Positions 17,831-27,432 of a DNA stretch of 64,000 nucleotides are shown piece by piece; position 1 is the stretch's first letter; the number at the start of each line of letters is the position of its first letter. The stretch is from assembly GCF_002220775.1 (NCBI RefSeq), contig NZ_CP019685.1, positions 930,001-994,000 of the forward strand. Reading direction: 5' to 3'. Under the pieces are notes generated by a model that saw only the letters and a program-made list of their open reading frames with translations, was not told the origin of the DNA and did not search any database. Both the position numbers and the translations under genes were made by a program. This stretch comes from Campylobacter sputorum. Lineage in GTDB: Bacteria; Campylobacterota; Campylobacteria; Campylobacterales; Campylobacteraceae.

Positions 17831-20800
17831 CTATTCCTTATTAGTGGCTTGCTCTTTAATTGTATCAACCATTATTGAGTTTGAAATTTGAAAACCGCCT
17901 TGTCTTATAATATTCATCCAGTGTTTATCTATTCTATCTTGTAGTTTATTGTGTTTGCTTATGGTTTTTGCATTTTTTTGTTGTCTTCTTAATTCATCAA
18001 TAGCTTTAATAGAATATTGTATATTGTTTTTTGTCTCCAAAATTCTAGGTATTGTTATAGCTCCAGCCACACCACTAAATACAATACTATCGTAATCTAA
18101 ACTTATATCATTAAAATTTACATATCCATTATTATTAATAACTTGAGTATAAATTTGACTTCCTACCTGCAATGCACCATCAAATGCCCCAGCCTCCAAA
18201 CCAGTCTTTATAGATGTCTTAGCATTTTGATTTAAAAATGCTTTTGATAGAGTTTTTGTGCCTTGATTTGCTAGTAATCCACCACCTATTACTAATGCAG
18301 TATCAGTTGGACCACTATATAGTATTTCATCGCTACTCATTGGGGTATTTAGATAGTTTGATAAACCTATAGTTGTAATTGGTATAGCAGATGTAGATAA
18401 TTTATCACCACTATTTTTTAAAAATACTTTACTACTTTCATAAGCCAATTCACCAACATTTTTAGTAGCAGTTGTTCCAACCTTATCCATAGGTATAAAC
18501 ACTAAACTATCATCACTTAAACCTTGTGGAGTGTTTGGATTGTAGAAATGATTATAAAATTGTTCATCTGTAGCACTAAAGAAATCAGTTGGTGTAAAGT
18601 TTTCTTTGTAGTGGTCTGTAAATTTTAATCCTTGTGAATTTTGATATATAAAACTTTTTGCTATATTTATCTCATCTTTATTAAAGTCTGTTTTACCAAA
18701 GAAATTTAATATATTAAATATACCATTATCTTTAGCATCAACTATATATTTACCTGATAAAAGAAGTAAGTCTCTTGCTTGTTGTTCTGATAGATCTTTG
18801 TTTGTTATATCTTTATAGTATTTTATAAAATCTTTAGCGTTATTTTGTAAAAATTTCTCTTCATCTTTATGAAGTTGTCTATTAAATAGTTCTGAACTAG
18901 TAGCTAAGTTATATCCTTGATTAGCTCCTACTTCATCATTTATTATAGCTCCACTTATAATTCCTATTAGTTGTGAAGATAGAAGTTGTTCTTCTTTGTT
19001 TAAATTAGTGCTTAATGGTCTTAAGATTTCTGTTATTCCTGATATTAATGCTCCTTCTTTAAAGCTATCTCCTTTAATAGCATTTATACTTCCACCTACT
19101 ATTGAGTGAATTAGTGTTTTAGATATACTTCCATCTTGTGAGTTTGATACTAATCCTAAATCTCCAGCTTGTTTGAATAGATAATTGCTTGTGCTAGTTG
19201 AGATGTTTGCAAGTAAGCTATCTTTAAAGCTTGTTTTAAATACTCCACTTTGTATAGCTGAGTTTGATAGGGTATTTAGTGTATCAGCATAACTTATATC
19301 AAGATAGTTTGAATTTATTATGTTTGAATTAGTTAGAGTGTCTATACTATTTATATATGAACTAGCATATGCTCCTAGACCTGCACTTAGAGCTGATTTA
19401 GTTAAAGAGTTAATATCAAATTTAACTTTACCATTTGATATAACCATATTTGTAGCTTGAAGCGATGCATTTGTTATAACTGCACTTGTAACTGCTGATG
19501 CTACGCTAGTGGTTGCAGCACTAGCTGACGCTAAAGATGAAGCTACTGCACTACCAGCTCCAGCTGTAAAATAAGTAACTACTGCTGTAACTATTAGTGA
19601 GCCTACTCCACTTAATGTAGTTGTTTTATCATTCCACTCTTTTGAGTTTAGAGTTGCTTTTATTTGGTTTATCTCTTTTTGAGATAGTGGAGTGTTTGAA
19701 TTTGAGCTAAGTTCTCTTATGATATTTTCTTTTAAATTTTGTGAATTTAGAGTTTTAGAAATTTCATCTACTATTTTTTTATCAAGCTTTTGTGTTATAT
19801 CTTGATTATTTAATATAAACTTATCTTTTACTTTAATAATAGCTGGAATTTCTATCTCTACTATCTTACCTTTATCATGGATAGTAGATGTTAGTAGTGC
19901 TGATTTAGATTTATATTCAGTTTTAGAGTGTGTGTCTTTAGATGAGATTAGATTTAAAATTTCAGTATTTATATTAGCAATATTTGTCTCTATACTAGAT
20001 GCTATAACATTAATATCATTTGCAGATAAATTTATTTGATTTGTCTTAAGGATGGTTTGTTTTACATTTGTAGTAGTATCTGTTTTATTAAGGGATGTTT
20101 TAGATAATCCACCTAAATTTGATTTACTTGTTTGATTGATGCTTTGATTTGAATATAAAGCTCTAGTTAAATTTATATTATTAGCATCTATGTTGATTGT
20201 ATTAGTGGAATGTAAATTTGATCCTAATATAGTTGTATTTTCTCCTGATATAAGAGATATGTTTTTAGCATTTAGGTTTGAACTATTTACATTTTGCAAT
20301 AAGGTTTGAGTATATGTAGTTTTTTTAGATAAAAAGCCTTTAGAAGTTATTTTTGATTCACTATAGTCATTATCAAGGCTTGATATAACATTTATATTAT
20401 TTTTTGCATCTATTGCTAAATTTTCACCTGCATATATGTTTGCGCTATCTAGTGTTATATTATTATTTGATTTTAGATATATAAAATCTTTGGCATTAAT
20501 ATTAGAACCATTGTGAAATATATAATCTCTTTTGTAATACCCTCCATTTGTTTTAAAATCATAATTACCTTTATTTTGCACTGTATTTACAGATATATCT
20601 GCATTAGAAAGCATAGCAATGCTCTTAGCTGAGTTAATGCTAGCACCATTTATAAATATATTATTTTTAGCATTTAGATATATATCTTTAGTTGTTGATG
20701 ATATATCTGATTTTTTACCAATATCAGTATATGTATAATTGCTTTGCTTTATGGTTTTTTTAGATGATAGGGTTGTATTATAGATATCATTACTAGCAAT

Positions 20801-23800
20801 TAAAGATATTTTATCACCTTTTATTGAGCTAGATAAATTTTTTATATTATTATTTGCTTTTAAAATAAAAGCTCCACTAGATGTCATACTTGCTTGATGA
20901 TTTGTTATATTGTCTGCTTTTATACTGATATTTGATTTACTAGCTATAAAGCCATAGTTTCCTAGATTGCCATCTATATCAAGTATGATATCTTCATCAG
21001 TATGTATAATAGAAGCAAAGTTTGATGGTATGGTATCTTTTTGCATAATAGATCTAAAAATAGAATTTCTAAAATCATAAAAGCTACTAAGTCTATTATG
21101 CATATAATCACTATTTGGTAAATCTTGTGTATAAATAGCACTGTTGTTTAGATAATAATACTTTGTATCGCTTAAAGCTACACTATTTGATTCAAATTTT
21201 GGATGTGTTATGATGGTTTGGTTTGAATTTTTGTTTAAAATTTTAGTAGATGTATCAAATCTAGAAAGATAGTTTAAAAAATTGTTGCTATATGCATCTG
21301 TAAAATTTGGCTTATTTGTAGCAAGTATAGTGTCATTGTATGAGCCATTGCTTAGTTTTGAAAGTTGTCCTGTTATCTTACTACCTGCTGCAAATATAGC
21401 CGGGTATCCAACTTCTGTATAGTTTGTATTTATACTACCTACACTTCCTCCGCGATCTTTCCATTTGCTACGCCTCAAAAATCCCCTCTTAACTTTTTCT
21501 TGCCAAACATAATTTGCATTTGATGATATGGTGTTTGTTAACTCAAGTCCTTTGTTGGTTAAATTTGTTTTATAAAGCTTTATATCATTATTAGCATACA
21601 CTATACTTTTATCATTTAATAAATCATTAACTATGAAATTTATATCACTGCCTGAAACAATCTGAGAACTTCTAAATTTTGCTAAATCATTGGCATTAAT
21701 GTTTTGTTTTGCTATGTTATAAATTATATTTCTAGTTTTTTCATGATCTTTAATGTCGCTAGTATTTATGTAAGCTACTTTATTATCATAGTCTATTGTT
21801 ATGCTATCATATATATTTTTACCATGTGCTTTTGTATCTTTGTATAAATTTATTACATAAAGATCTTGTGTAGAGTTTATAATCTTTTCTTTTAGAGTAG
21901 TATTTATATACTCATTACTTGGATTTTTGTAGTTGTTGTTTATTTTATAAGTTTTTATTATATCATCTCTTAGCTTACCTATGTCTTGTTTGATTTTTAT
22001 CTTATATCCTCTTAAATTTATAGTTTTTGAGTTAGAATTTGTAATATAAGTTTTTAACTCATCTTGTGAATAATTTTTTACATCTTTTGCTATGATACCA
22101 ATGTCTTTACTAGCATAGATAAGTGATGAGGAATTGTCTATAAGTGAGGATTTGTGATCTTTTGTTTTATCATTTTTAATTTTTAAATTTAAAACAGCTA
22201 TGATATTTGAGCTATCTTTGTTTAATACCAAATCTGCGTTGATATTTATATTACCATTGCTATAAATATCTGAATTTGAAATATTATTAATAGTATTTGC
22301 ACTAAAAGATATATCTTTTGTAGCATATATATTTGAACTTTTGTTAATAATCTCATTAGCATTTAAACTCAAATTTGCATTAGATACTATTTTATTAAAA
22401 TTATTTAATCTAGCAACAGCAAACAGATCCATATTGCCATTTGCATATAAGATAGAATTATTTATTATGTTATTTGCACTTATGCTTAAGGCATTGTTTG
22501 ATATAAACTTAGTATTATTTATAAAATTTTTAGCTGTATTTATGGATATATTATTCTTAGCATAAAAGCCACCATTATATACAACATTATCATCCTTGAT
22601 ATTTAAACTCAAATCACTTTTAGCTTCTAGTGTTGCATGATTTTTGTAGGTGTTGGTATTTATATTTAATTTTTTACCACAAGCTATTAAACTATCTTTA
22701 TTATTTAAATTGTTTGTGTTTATGGTAAAATCACCGCCTGATATGATATTTGAGCCAATATTATCAAGATTAATTGATTTTAAGAAAATATCACCAGATG
22801 ATAAAATACTAGATTTGTTTGTATTTAAAAGAGTGTCTGAAATTTCAAGGTTGATATCTTTGTTTGAATGGATATTTGAACTATTTTGAGTGATATTTTT
22901 TGCTTTTAAATTTATAGAATTATCTACAATGATATCTGAATTTGTATTAGAAATTTCATCAGTGCTTGTGCCAATATCTTTGATATTAAGTTTAGTGTTT
23001 TCATTTGTAATAGCATCTTTTATATCTAAATTTAATTCATTTGATAAAATTTTGGAATTATTATTTGAGATTGTATTATCTATAAGTATAAAGCTATGAT
23101 TGTTTGAAGTTGTAGATAAATCTTTATTGTTAAGATTTGAGTTAGAAGATATATCTTTACCTATTATAGATAATGTATTTTTTAAGTTGCGTGCTTTTAT
23201 ATCTAGGGCAGTATTTGTTTGTATTATAGCATTAGTATTATCTAAATTATCAGCCTTTAACTTAAAGCTATTTGCACTAATGTTTGCAAATTTTACACCA
23301 TTTCCACTATTTTTTATATTTTTAGCCTCTATCTGTATCTCTTTATTAGATACTATATCACCACTATTTATAATATCTCCATTGGAGTTTATTTTTATAA
23401 AGCTAGTTGCTATAATTTTACCTTGATTATTTACCCCAATACCATTTTTGGTACCTACTAGCTTTATTTTATTAGCATACATTCCGCCAAGAGATGAGCT
23501 ATCTATAGAAAATTTTGAAGTTTTTATACTATTTTCATTATTTGATAAGATACTACCATCTTTGTTAATAGTATTATCTCCAGTTATTATATTTATCTCA
23601 TTTGCGTGAATGTTTGCATTTATCTTTGCACTATGAGTTAAGATATTTAAATAATTGCTCTCATCCTTTAAGCCTCTATTAGTAACTAAAATTTCACCTT
23701 TATTAACTGCTATATTTTTAATGCCACCATTTTCATACTCTATATTTCCAGTTGTTAGTGTTGTAGATTTAGAGTTTATAAAATGTGTGCCATCTATATT

Positions 23801-24238
23801 TATACCACTTGGATTTGCTATTATTAAATCAGCTCTATCTCCTGCTATTTCTATATTGCCTTGTAGATTAGTTTTTTCATGGGAATTTACTTTATTTACT
23901 ATAAGTTTAGCACTTTCTTTACTTAGTCTTGGGTTAGCTTGGATTTGTCCTGCTGTTAGGGTGTTGCTTCCACTTCTAGAGTTATTTAAAATAGTTCCGC
24001 TTTTAAGAGTATTAAACTCTAAATATTCATTTATAGATACACCTTTAGAAGTTGGCTTTGTTATGTCTATTTGTATAGCACTATTATTTGTATTTAGTAT
24101 AATTGGTTGATTAGATATAGGAGCATTAATATCAGCTATTATATTAGCTAAAATAAAATTTGGAAATATAAGGGATAAAGAGATTAGGATGGAGAGAGGT
24201 TGGTTAAAAGTTAAAGATTTAAATCTTTTAAAAAACAC
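17831..24238 (-). CDS. cdiA: CdiA/FhaB-like TpsA exoprotein 2 (2135 aa) with hydrophobic toxin tip
   Basis: A two-partner-secretion giant. The signal peptide LSILISLSLIFPNFILANI is followed by the TPS domain with IIANPSGINIDG near residue 140, long arrays of filamentous haemagglutinin repeats (NINAKNISLISGEN and similar), a pretoxin region (about 1682-1917, with NRQLHKDEE) and a tip of about 218 residues. The tip is rich in Gly/Ala/hydrophobic stretches (ALVIGGGLLANQG, IVFSGVAGAITIPRI), so a membrane-acting toxin is possible. Residues 9-1378 correspond to the identical 4.1-kb DNA shared with the 2716-aa protein; 1379-1682 are unique. The start is GTG with TAAGGAG five bases upstream. No TpsB gene precedes it, so it presumably uses the CdiB encoded at 35585-37291. 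Confidence 0.85.
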   Translation of the reverse strand: MFFKRFKSLTFNQPLSILISLSLIFPNFILANIIADINAPISNQPIILNTNNSAIQIDITKPTSKGVSINEYLEFNTLKSGTILNNSRSGSNTLTAGQIQANPRLSKESAKLIVNKVNSHEKTNLQGNIEIAGDRADLIIANPSGINIDGTHFINSKSTTLTTGNIEYENGGIKNIAVNKGEILVTNRGLKDESNYLNILTHSAKINANIHANEINIITGDNTINKDGSILSNNENSIKTSKFSIDSSSLGGMYANKIKLVGTKNGIGVNNQGKIIATSFIKINSNGDIINSGDIVSNKEIQIEAKNIKNSGNGVKFANISANSFKLKADNLDNTNAIIQTNTALDIKARNLKNTLSIIGKDISSNSNLNNKDLSTTSNNHSFILIDNTISNNNSKILSNELNLDIKDAITNENTKLNIKDIGTSTDEISNTNSDIIVDNSINLKAKNITQNSSNIHSNKDINLEISDTLLNTNKSSILSSGDIFLKSINLDNIGSNIISGGDFTINTNNLNNKDSLIACGKKLNINTNTYKNHATLEAKSDLSLNIKDDNVVYNGGFYAKNNISINTAKNFINNTKFISNNALSISANNIINNSILYANGNMDLFAVARLNNFNKIVSNANLSLNANEIINKSSNIYATKDISFSANTINNISNSDIYSNGNININADLVLNKDSSNIIAVLNLKIKNDKTKDHKSSLIDNSSSLIYASKDIGIIAKDVKNYSQDELKTYITNSNSKTINLRGYKIKIKQDIGKLRDDIIKTYKINNNYKNPSNEYINTTLKEKIINSTQDLYVINLYKDTKAHGKNIYDSITIDYDNKVAYINTSDIKDHEKTRNIIYNIAKQNINANDLAKFRSSQIVSGSDINFIVNDLLNDKSIVYANNDIKLYKTNLTNKGLELTNTISSNANYVWQEKVKRGFLRRSKWKDRGGSVGSINTNYTEVGYPAIFAAGSKITGQLSKLSNGSYNDTILATNKPNFTDAYSNNFLNYLSRFDTSTKILNKNSNQTIITHPKFESNSVALSDTKYYYLNNSAIYTQDLPNSDYMHNRLSSFYDFRNSIFRSIMQKDTIPSNFASIIHTDEDIILDIDGNLGNYGFIASKSNISIKADNITNHQASMTSSGAFILKANNNIKNLSSSIKGDKISLIASNDIYNTTLSSKKTIKQSNYTYTDIGKKSDISSTTKDIYLNAKNNIFINGASINSAKSIAMLSNADISVNTVQNKGNYDFKTNGGYYKRDYIFHNGSNINAKDFIYLKSNNNITLDSANIYAGENLAIDAKNNINVISSLDNDYSESKITSKGFLSKKTTYTQTLLQNVNSSNLNAKNISLISGENTTILGSNLHSTNTINIDANNINLTRALYSNQSINQTSKSNLGGLSKTSLNKTDTTTNVKQTILKTNQINLSANDINVIASSIETNIANINTEILNLISSKDTHSKTEYKSKSALLTSTIHDKGKIVEIEIPAIIKVKDKFILNNQDITQKLDKKIVDEISKTLNSQNLKENIIRELSSNSNTPLSQKEINQIKATLNSKEWNDKTTTLSGVGSLIVTAVVTYFTAGAGSAVASSLASASAATTSVASAVTSAVITNASLQATNMVISNGKVKFDINSLTKSALSAGLGAYASSYINSIDTLTNSNIINSNYLDISYADTLNTLSNSAIQSGVFKTSFKDSLLANISTSTSNYLFKQAGDLGLVSNSQDGSISKTLIHSIVGGSINAIKGDSFKEGALISGITEILRPLSTNLNKEEQLLSSQLIGIISGAIINDEVGANQGYNLATSSELFNRQLHKDEEKFLQNNAKDFIKYYKDITNKDLSEQQARDLLLLSGKYIVDAKDNGIFNILNFFGKTDFNKDEINIAKSFIYQNSQGLKFTDHYKENFTPTDFFSATDEQFYNHFYNPNTPQGLSDDSLVFIPMDKVGTTATKNVGELAYESSKVFLKNSGDKLSTSAIPITTIGLSNYLNTPMSSDEILYSGPTDTALVIGGGLLANQGTKTLSKAFLNQNAKTSIKTGLEAGAFDGALQVGSQIYTQVINNNGYVNFNDISLDYDSIVFSGVAGAITIPRILETKNNIQYSIKAIDELRRQQKNAKTISKHNKLQDRIDKHWMNIIRQGGFQISNSIMVDTIKEQATNKE
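18487..19192 (-). repeat. 706-bp pretoxin repeat, CdiA2 copy
   Basis: Partner of 16530-17235. The left edge (18487) is the start of the CdiA2-specific toxin tip; the right edge lies inside the pretoxin, after the codons for a Thr-Ser-Asn-Tyr-Leu stretch. Confidence 0.9.
20105..24212 (-). repeat. 4108-bp direct repeat, CdiA2 copy (TPS and FHA repeats)
   Basis: Equals 31352-35459 with a constant offset of 11247 and no indel; every part I compared is identical. It encodes the signal peptide, TPS domain and about 1370 residues of repeats. Identity this exact over silent sites points to recent duplication or gene conversion. Confidence 0.9.
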
Positions 24239-24400
24239 CTATTCTCCTTAATTTATTATGCAATGATTTGGTATTATATCTTTATTTAAATAAAGTATTT
24301 TTAAAAGTTACATGTAAAGTTAAAATTTAATTTCAAAAAATTCTTTAATAAGAAAAGAAAAAGCTATATTGAAAAATTTCATATTGTTTGATAGTATTTT
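24239..24400 (-). promoter_or_regulatory. Leader region upstream of cdiA2
   Basis: A 162-base gap. On the minus strand it ends with TAAGGAGAATAG before the GTG start, a strong ribosome site. No clear -10 was found, so cdiA2 may be read from the cdiB promoter or a weak local one. Confidence 0.4.
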
Positions 24401-24517
24401 TTACTCATCTTTATTTAACTCTTTTTCTTTAAATTTCTTAATTGATTTATCAAGATGATTAACAAATGGTTTTATGAAGATAAAGATATATATAGGATAG
24501 TGGAGGGAAAAAATGAA
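24401..24517 (-). repeat. 117-bp repeat at the 3' end of an immunity gene, copy A
   Basis: Matches 26965-27081 with two mismatches; encodes the shared C-terminal 39 residues (IFSLHYPIYIFIFIKPF and so on) of the two immunity proteins. Confidence 0.9.
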
Positions 24518-24829
24518 AAGTCTATAAAAATAATAATATTCCTCTTTATTATTATATGGAAAATCGGTAAGCCAAGTAAAAAACTGAGCTATACTTGAAA
24601 ATAAAAATAACATTATGGACATAATAAGTAATTCTAAAAATATAACTATATTTTTTTTAATATCTTTTATCTCTTTATGTAATAACAATATCAATATAAC
24701 ATCGAAAAATAAAGATATTGCAAAGTAAATATATAAATGCAAATCTTTATCTGTAAAATAAATTAAACCTCCATAATACATTTGAAAATACAATGTTAAT
24801 ATGTATAATAACTTTAAATTGTTATTCAA
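24401..24829 (-). CDS. Putative multi-pass immunity protein (142 aa)
   Basis: Four predicted membrane segments (LYILTLYFQMYYGGLIYF, LYIYFAISLFFDVILILLL, IVIFLELLIMSIMLFLFSSI, YPIYIFIFIKPFV) and a lysine-rich tail. It is a paralogue of the 155-aa immunity candidate at 26965-27432; the last 39 residues are nearly identical and the rest diverges. It overlaps the 85-aa toxin fragment by 4 bases. It is probably the immunity partner of a variant alpha/beta-hydrolase tip of which only that fragment remains. Confidence 0.7.
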   Translation of the reverse strand: MNNNLKLLYILTLYFQMYYGGLIYFTDKDLHLYIYFAISLFFDVILILLLHKEIKDIKKNIVIFLELLIMSIMLFLFSSIAQFFTWLTDFPYNNKEEYYYFYRLFIFSLHYPIYIFIFIKPFVNHLDKSIKKFKEKELNKDE

Positions 24830-25083
24830 TTTTTATCCCTTTGAGTGTTATTGATATATTTAATTATATTTGGATAATAAATTTCAAATGGATGATAATT
24901 TTTTATATCTTTCCAGATTTTTATTGTTGTCATATCATAATCCCCATCCTTATTTAAAAAACCATTAGCCACTGGATCATTTGGATGATTTAGTTGCATT
25001 ATAAATTCTGCTCCTACTTTTGATGTTGAATCTTTTAAATATGTAGCAGATTTTGGTGAACCAACAGAGATAAAATTTTTCAT
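24826..25083 (-). pseudogene. Fragment of a CdiA-CT alpha/beta-hydrolase tip (85 aa)
   Basis: Residues 4-50 (ISVGSPKSATYLKDS to KDGDYD) repeat the C-terminal part of the 2716-aa CdiA, with matching DNA at 24932-25073 and 27528-27669. The last 35 residues differ (MTTIKIWKDIKNYHPFEIYY). The catalytic-serine region that precedes this segment in the full toxin is absent, so the piece cannot be an active hydrolase. It looks like a tip remnant kept beside its immunity gene and may act as a template for tip replacement. It could also be translated as a short harmless protein. Confidence 0.65.
24932..25073 (-). repeat. 142-bp toxin-tip repeat, fragment copy
   Basis: Matches 27528-27669 (offset 2596). 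It encodes the GSPKS to NKDGDYD segment of the hydrolase tip. Confidence 0.9.
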
Positions 25084-25125
25084 TTTTATGATACTTCCAA
25101 ATTTTTAAATATTAAATTAAAATAA

Positions 25126-25326
25126 TTACAACAATTTGTAATATAAAACAGCATAAAAATTAACAAGTACAAACAAACAAAAGGTTCTAAAATTTGAGAG
25201 ATTAAATATATAAAAAAACCAATATTGCAAATTTTCAGTTTTAAAATAAAAATATATTATCAAAAATAGTAAATTTAATAATAAAAACAATATTATCAAT
25301 AAATAAAATGGCTTATTTGATTTCAT
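25126..25326 (-). CDS. Small two-segment membrane protein in the CDI array (66 aa)
   Basis: MKSNKPFYLLIILFLLLNLL begins a first membrane segment and CLFVLVNFYAVLYY forms a second. It overlaps the 3' end of the 106-aa immunity candidate by 14 bases, suggesting coupled translation. It is either a second small immunity component or the remnant of a longer one. I recognise no family. Confidence 0.5.
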   Translation of the reverse strand: MKSNKPFYLLIILFLLLNLLFLIIYFYFKTENLQYWFFYIFNLSNFRTFCLFVLVNFYAVLYYKLL

Positions 25327-25633
25327 TTTTTATCCATTTTCTCAAAAATTTAAAAAGCAATATCATAAATAAAACAAAAATCTCAAGCAAAACAAAAAGA
25401 AAAGCCCCTATATATGATAAAAACATAGCATATCCATTAGTTTCGCCACCATACAAATTAAATACAATATTGAAAAACGATCCGCTTATTAACAAACCAA
25501 TAGCAATTACTATGCATATATAATAAATCAATCGTCTTTTTATATCAAATTTATCAAGTAGTTTATTGATAAAAAATAGTATTATAAATATAATAAATAT
25601 ATTTATAAATATAACATATTCACCTAATTTCAT
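25313..25633 (-). CDS. Putative membrane immunity protein of the 450-aa orphan hydrolase toxin
   Basis: A 106-aa protein overlapping the end of the orphan toxin gene by 14 bases, the CdiI position. It has three hydrophobic segments (YVIFINIFIIFIILFFI, LIYYICIVIAIGLLISG, YIGAFLFVLLEIFVLFMILL) and a basic end. An inner-membrane immunity protein fits a lipase-like toxin that would attack membrane lipids. Assignment is by position and topology only. Confidence 0.65.
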   Translation of the reverse strand: MKLGEYVIFINIFIIFIILFFINKLLDKFDIKRRLIYYICIVIAIGLLISGSFFNIVFNLYGGETNGYAMFLSYIGAFLFVLLEIFVLFMILLFKFLRKWIKNEIK

Positions 25634-26972
25634 TTTTTATTTGCTCCCAAACAGGTTTAGAGTCCATATTAGTATGGTCTCCAATAAGCCCATCATACCA
25701 ACGGTTATTTGGTGTTTCAATTTTAATATTATTTATTTTAGAATCATCTATTTTATGCCAACCATCACCCATATAAATATTAATAGTATAATTTTTGAAC
25801 TCAAATTTGCCACCCACTTGCACAATATCACTGCTATCATACACATTTAAAATATTTGCATTTTCAGTAAAGTTATCATAATTTATAAAATAATCATCCC
25901 TTACTGGTGTGCCAAGCATTATAAAATTATCTATTTTTTTATCTCCTTCATAAAATTGTGTAAAATCTTTTCCAACATTTCCGCCATGAGAGTGCATGAC
26001 TAAATTCAATGCTTCGCCTTCTTTAAATTTATAATTTTCTACAAATTCTGTAAGTTTGATAGCTCCTCTTGCTCTTGCTTTTTTGTGATTTTCTCCACTC
26101 CATTTAAATTGATAAATAGGCTCTTTAAAAGTAGTTGATAAAGCTTCTATAAATTTAGGGTCTGCATCTTTTGGACTAGACCAAGTGCCATGTATAAATA
26201 TACTTAAATTATCCCCCATATCTTTATCTAGCATAACAAACTCACTATTGTTTGAGATGATATATGGATTATCTTTATAGATAGAGTTTGATATAGGAGA
26301 TATGGCTATAAATTCTTTATTATATTTATTTAACGAATCACTAAAATATCTTGTAGTATAATTTGCAAAATTTGAAGCATATTTTGTGTTATCATCTCTA
26401 TTTGTAGTGATATCCATATTGTTTTTAGTATCAATAGCTCTACTTGTTTCATGAGCTATTACTTTTATAATATCTTTTGTTGAAAAAATATTTTTCAAAT
26501 TTATATAACTAGTATCTGTTTGTAATGAGTAATATCCTTGTATATCTTTATTGTCATATCCTTTTTCATCCGTGTATATTAGTTTAGCATTAGTTGGTAT
26601 GTAGCCTAAATTTGACATAACTGAATTTATTATTATTTTTGTAAATATCTCTTTATCTTGTATATTTGTATCGTTTGATGACAGATACTCTCTTATGACT
26701 TCATTATTATCTATAAGTTCTCTTACCCCTTGAAGCGTATTATAAGTTTTAATATTTTCTTTAAAAAAGTCACTAAATTTTGCTCTATGAGTAGTTACTA
26801 TTTGTGTTATAGCATCTGCTATAGTTAAAGAGTCTTCATAATCTCTTTTTATCTCCTCTCTTCCATTTTCTGTTAAAAGCCTTGTATCAAGAATAGCCTC
26901 TACATTTGAACTTATACTTGTATTGTATAGGTCTTTATTTAATATGTTTATAGCAAACATGAACTTACTCAT
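25620..26972 (-). CDS. Orphan CdiA-CT module with alpha/beta-hydrolase (lipase-like) toxin tip
   Basis: A 450-aa protein with a short unrelated start (MSKFMFAINILNK), the pretoxin of the 2716-aa CdiA (about residues 14-255, apparently identical DNA at 26208-26940 and 28241-28973) and a distinct 195-aa tip. The tip has an alpha/beta-hydrolase plan: oxyanion-loop-like LSIFIHGTWSS, nucleophile elbow LVMHSHGGNV (Ser near residue 327), LGTPV, a late Asp in NVYDSSD and His in IGDHTNM near residue 433. This resembles lipase or phospholipase effectors. There is no signal peptide or TPS domain. It starts inside the stop of the upstream immunity gene (8-base overlap). Confidence 0.75.
   Translation of the reverse strand: MSKFMFAINILNKDLYNTSISSNVEAILDTRLLTENGREEIKRDYEDSLTIADAITQIVTTHRAKFSDFFKENIKTYNTLQGVRELIDNNEVIREYLSSNDTNIQDKEIFTKIIINSVMSNLGYIPTNAKLIYTDEKGYDNKDIQGYYSLQTDTSYINLKNIFSTKDIIKVIAHETSRAIDTKNNMDITTNRDDNTKYASNFANYTTRYFSDSLNKYNKEFIAISPISNSIYKDNPYIISNNSEFVMLDKDMGDNLSIFIHGTWSSPKDADPKFIEALSTTFKEPIYQFKWSGENHKKARARGAIKLTEFVENYKFKEGEALNLVMHSHGGNVGKDFTQFYEGDKKIDNFIMLGTPVRDDYFINYDNFTENANILNVYDSSDIVQVGGKFEFKNYTINIYMGDGWHKIDDSKINNIKIETPNNRWYDGLIGDHTNMDSKPVWEQIKNEIR
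26208..26940 (-). repeat. 733-bp pretoxin repeat, orphan copy
   Basis: Matches 28241-28973 with constant offset 2033. The left edge falls just after the codons for DKDMGDN, where the tips diverge. Confidence 0.9.
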
Positions 26973-27081
26973 CTTTATTTAACTCTTTTTCTTTAAATTT
27001 CTTAATTGATTTATCAAGATGATTGACAAATGGTTTTATAAAGATAAAGATATATATAGGATAGTGGAGGGAAAAAATGAA
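26965..27081 (-). repeat. 117-bp immunity-gene repeat, copy B
   Basis: Partner of 24401-24517 (offset 2564). Confidence 0.9.
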
Positions 27082-27432
27082 TAGCCAATAAAGAACATTG
27101 TCATGCCTTAACTCATAATTATGAAAATTATGTCTTTCTAAATATCCGGGACCATCGAGTCCAAATAATATAATACCAGTAAAACCTTGTGCAACAACTG
27201 CATATAATATCAAAAATAGACTAAAAAATATTATTTTTAATATAGAAAAGACATATACCTTAATGTTTTTAATATTTAGATATAAGAAAATACTCCAAAT
27301 TATATATAAAAATATATAAATTAAATAAAAATAAATAGAAAATATGTAATATGTTGTCAAAATTAATAATGGACCATGATACATTAAAAAAAATAAAAAG
27401 AGAATTAAAATTAATTTTAGATTACTATTCAT
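26965..27432 (-). CDS. Putative multi-pass immunity protein of the 2716-aa CdiA (155 aa)
   Basis: Begins 8 bases inside the end of the CdiA gene. Four membrane segments are predicted (LILILFLFFLMYHGPLLIL, YFYLIYIFLYIIWSIFLYL, ILKIIFFSLFLILYAVVAQG, YPIYIFIFIKPF) with a basic, charged tail. It is a paralogue of the 142-aa protein at 24401-24829, with a nearly identical C terminus. Topology suits protection of the inner membrane from the lipase-like tip of this CdiA. Confidence 0.7.
   Translation of the reverse strand: MNSNLKLILILFLFFLMYHGPLLILTTYYIFSIYFYLIYIFLYIIWSIFLYLNIKNIKVYVFSILKIIFFSLFLILYAVVAQGFTGIILFGLDGPGYLERHNFHNYELRHDNVLYWLFIFSLHYPIYIFIFIKPFVNHLDKSIKKFKEKELNKDE

Noticed and set aside
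22341-24110. Open frames on the plus strand opposite cdiA2 (and the same set at 33588-35357 opposite cdiA1)
   Set aside because: They repeat at the 11247-base offset and are shadows of the low-GC haemagglutinin repeats; products are low-complexity hydrophobic strings.
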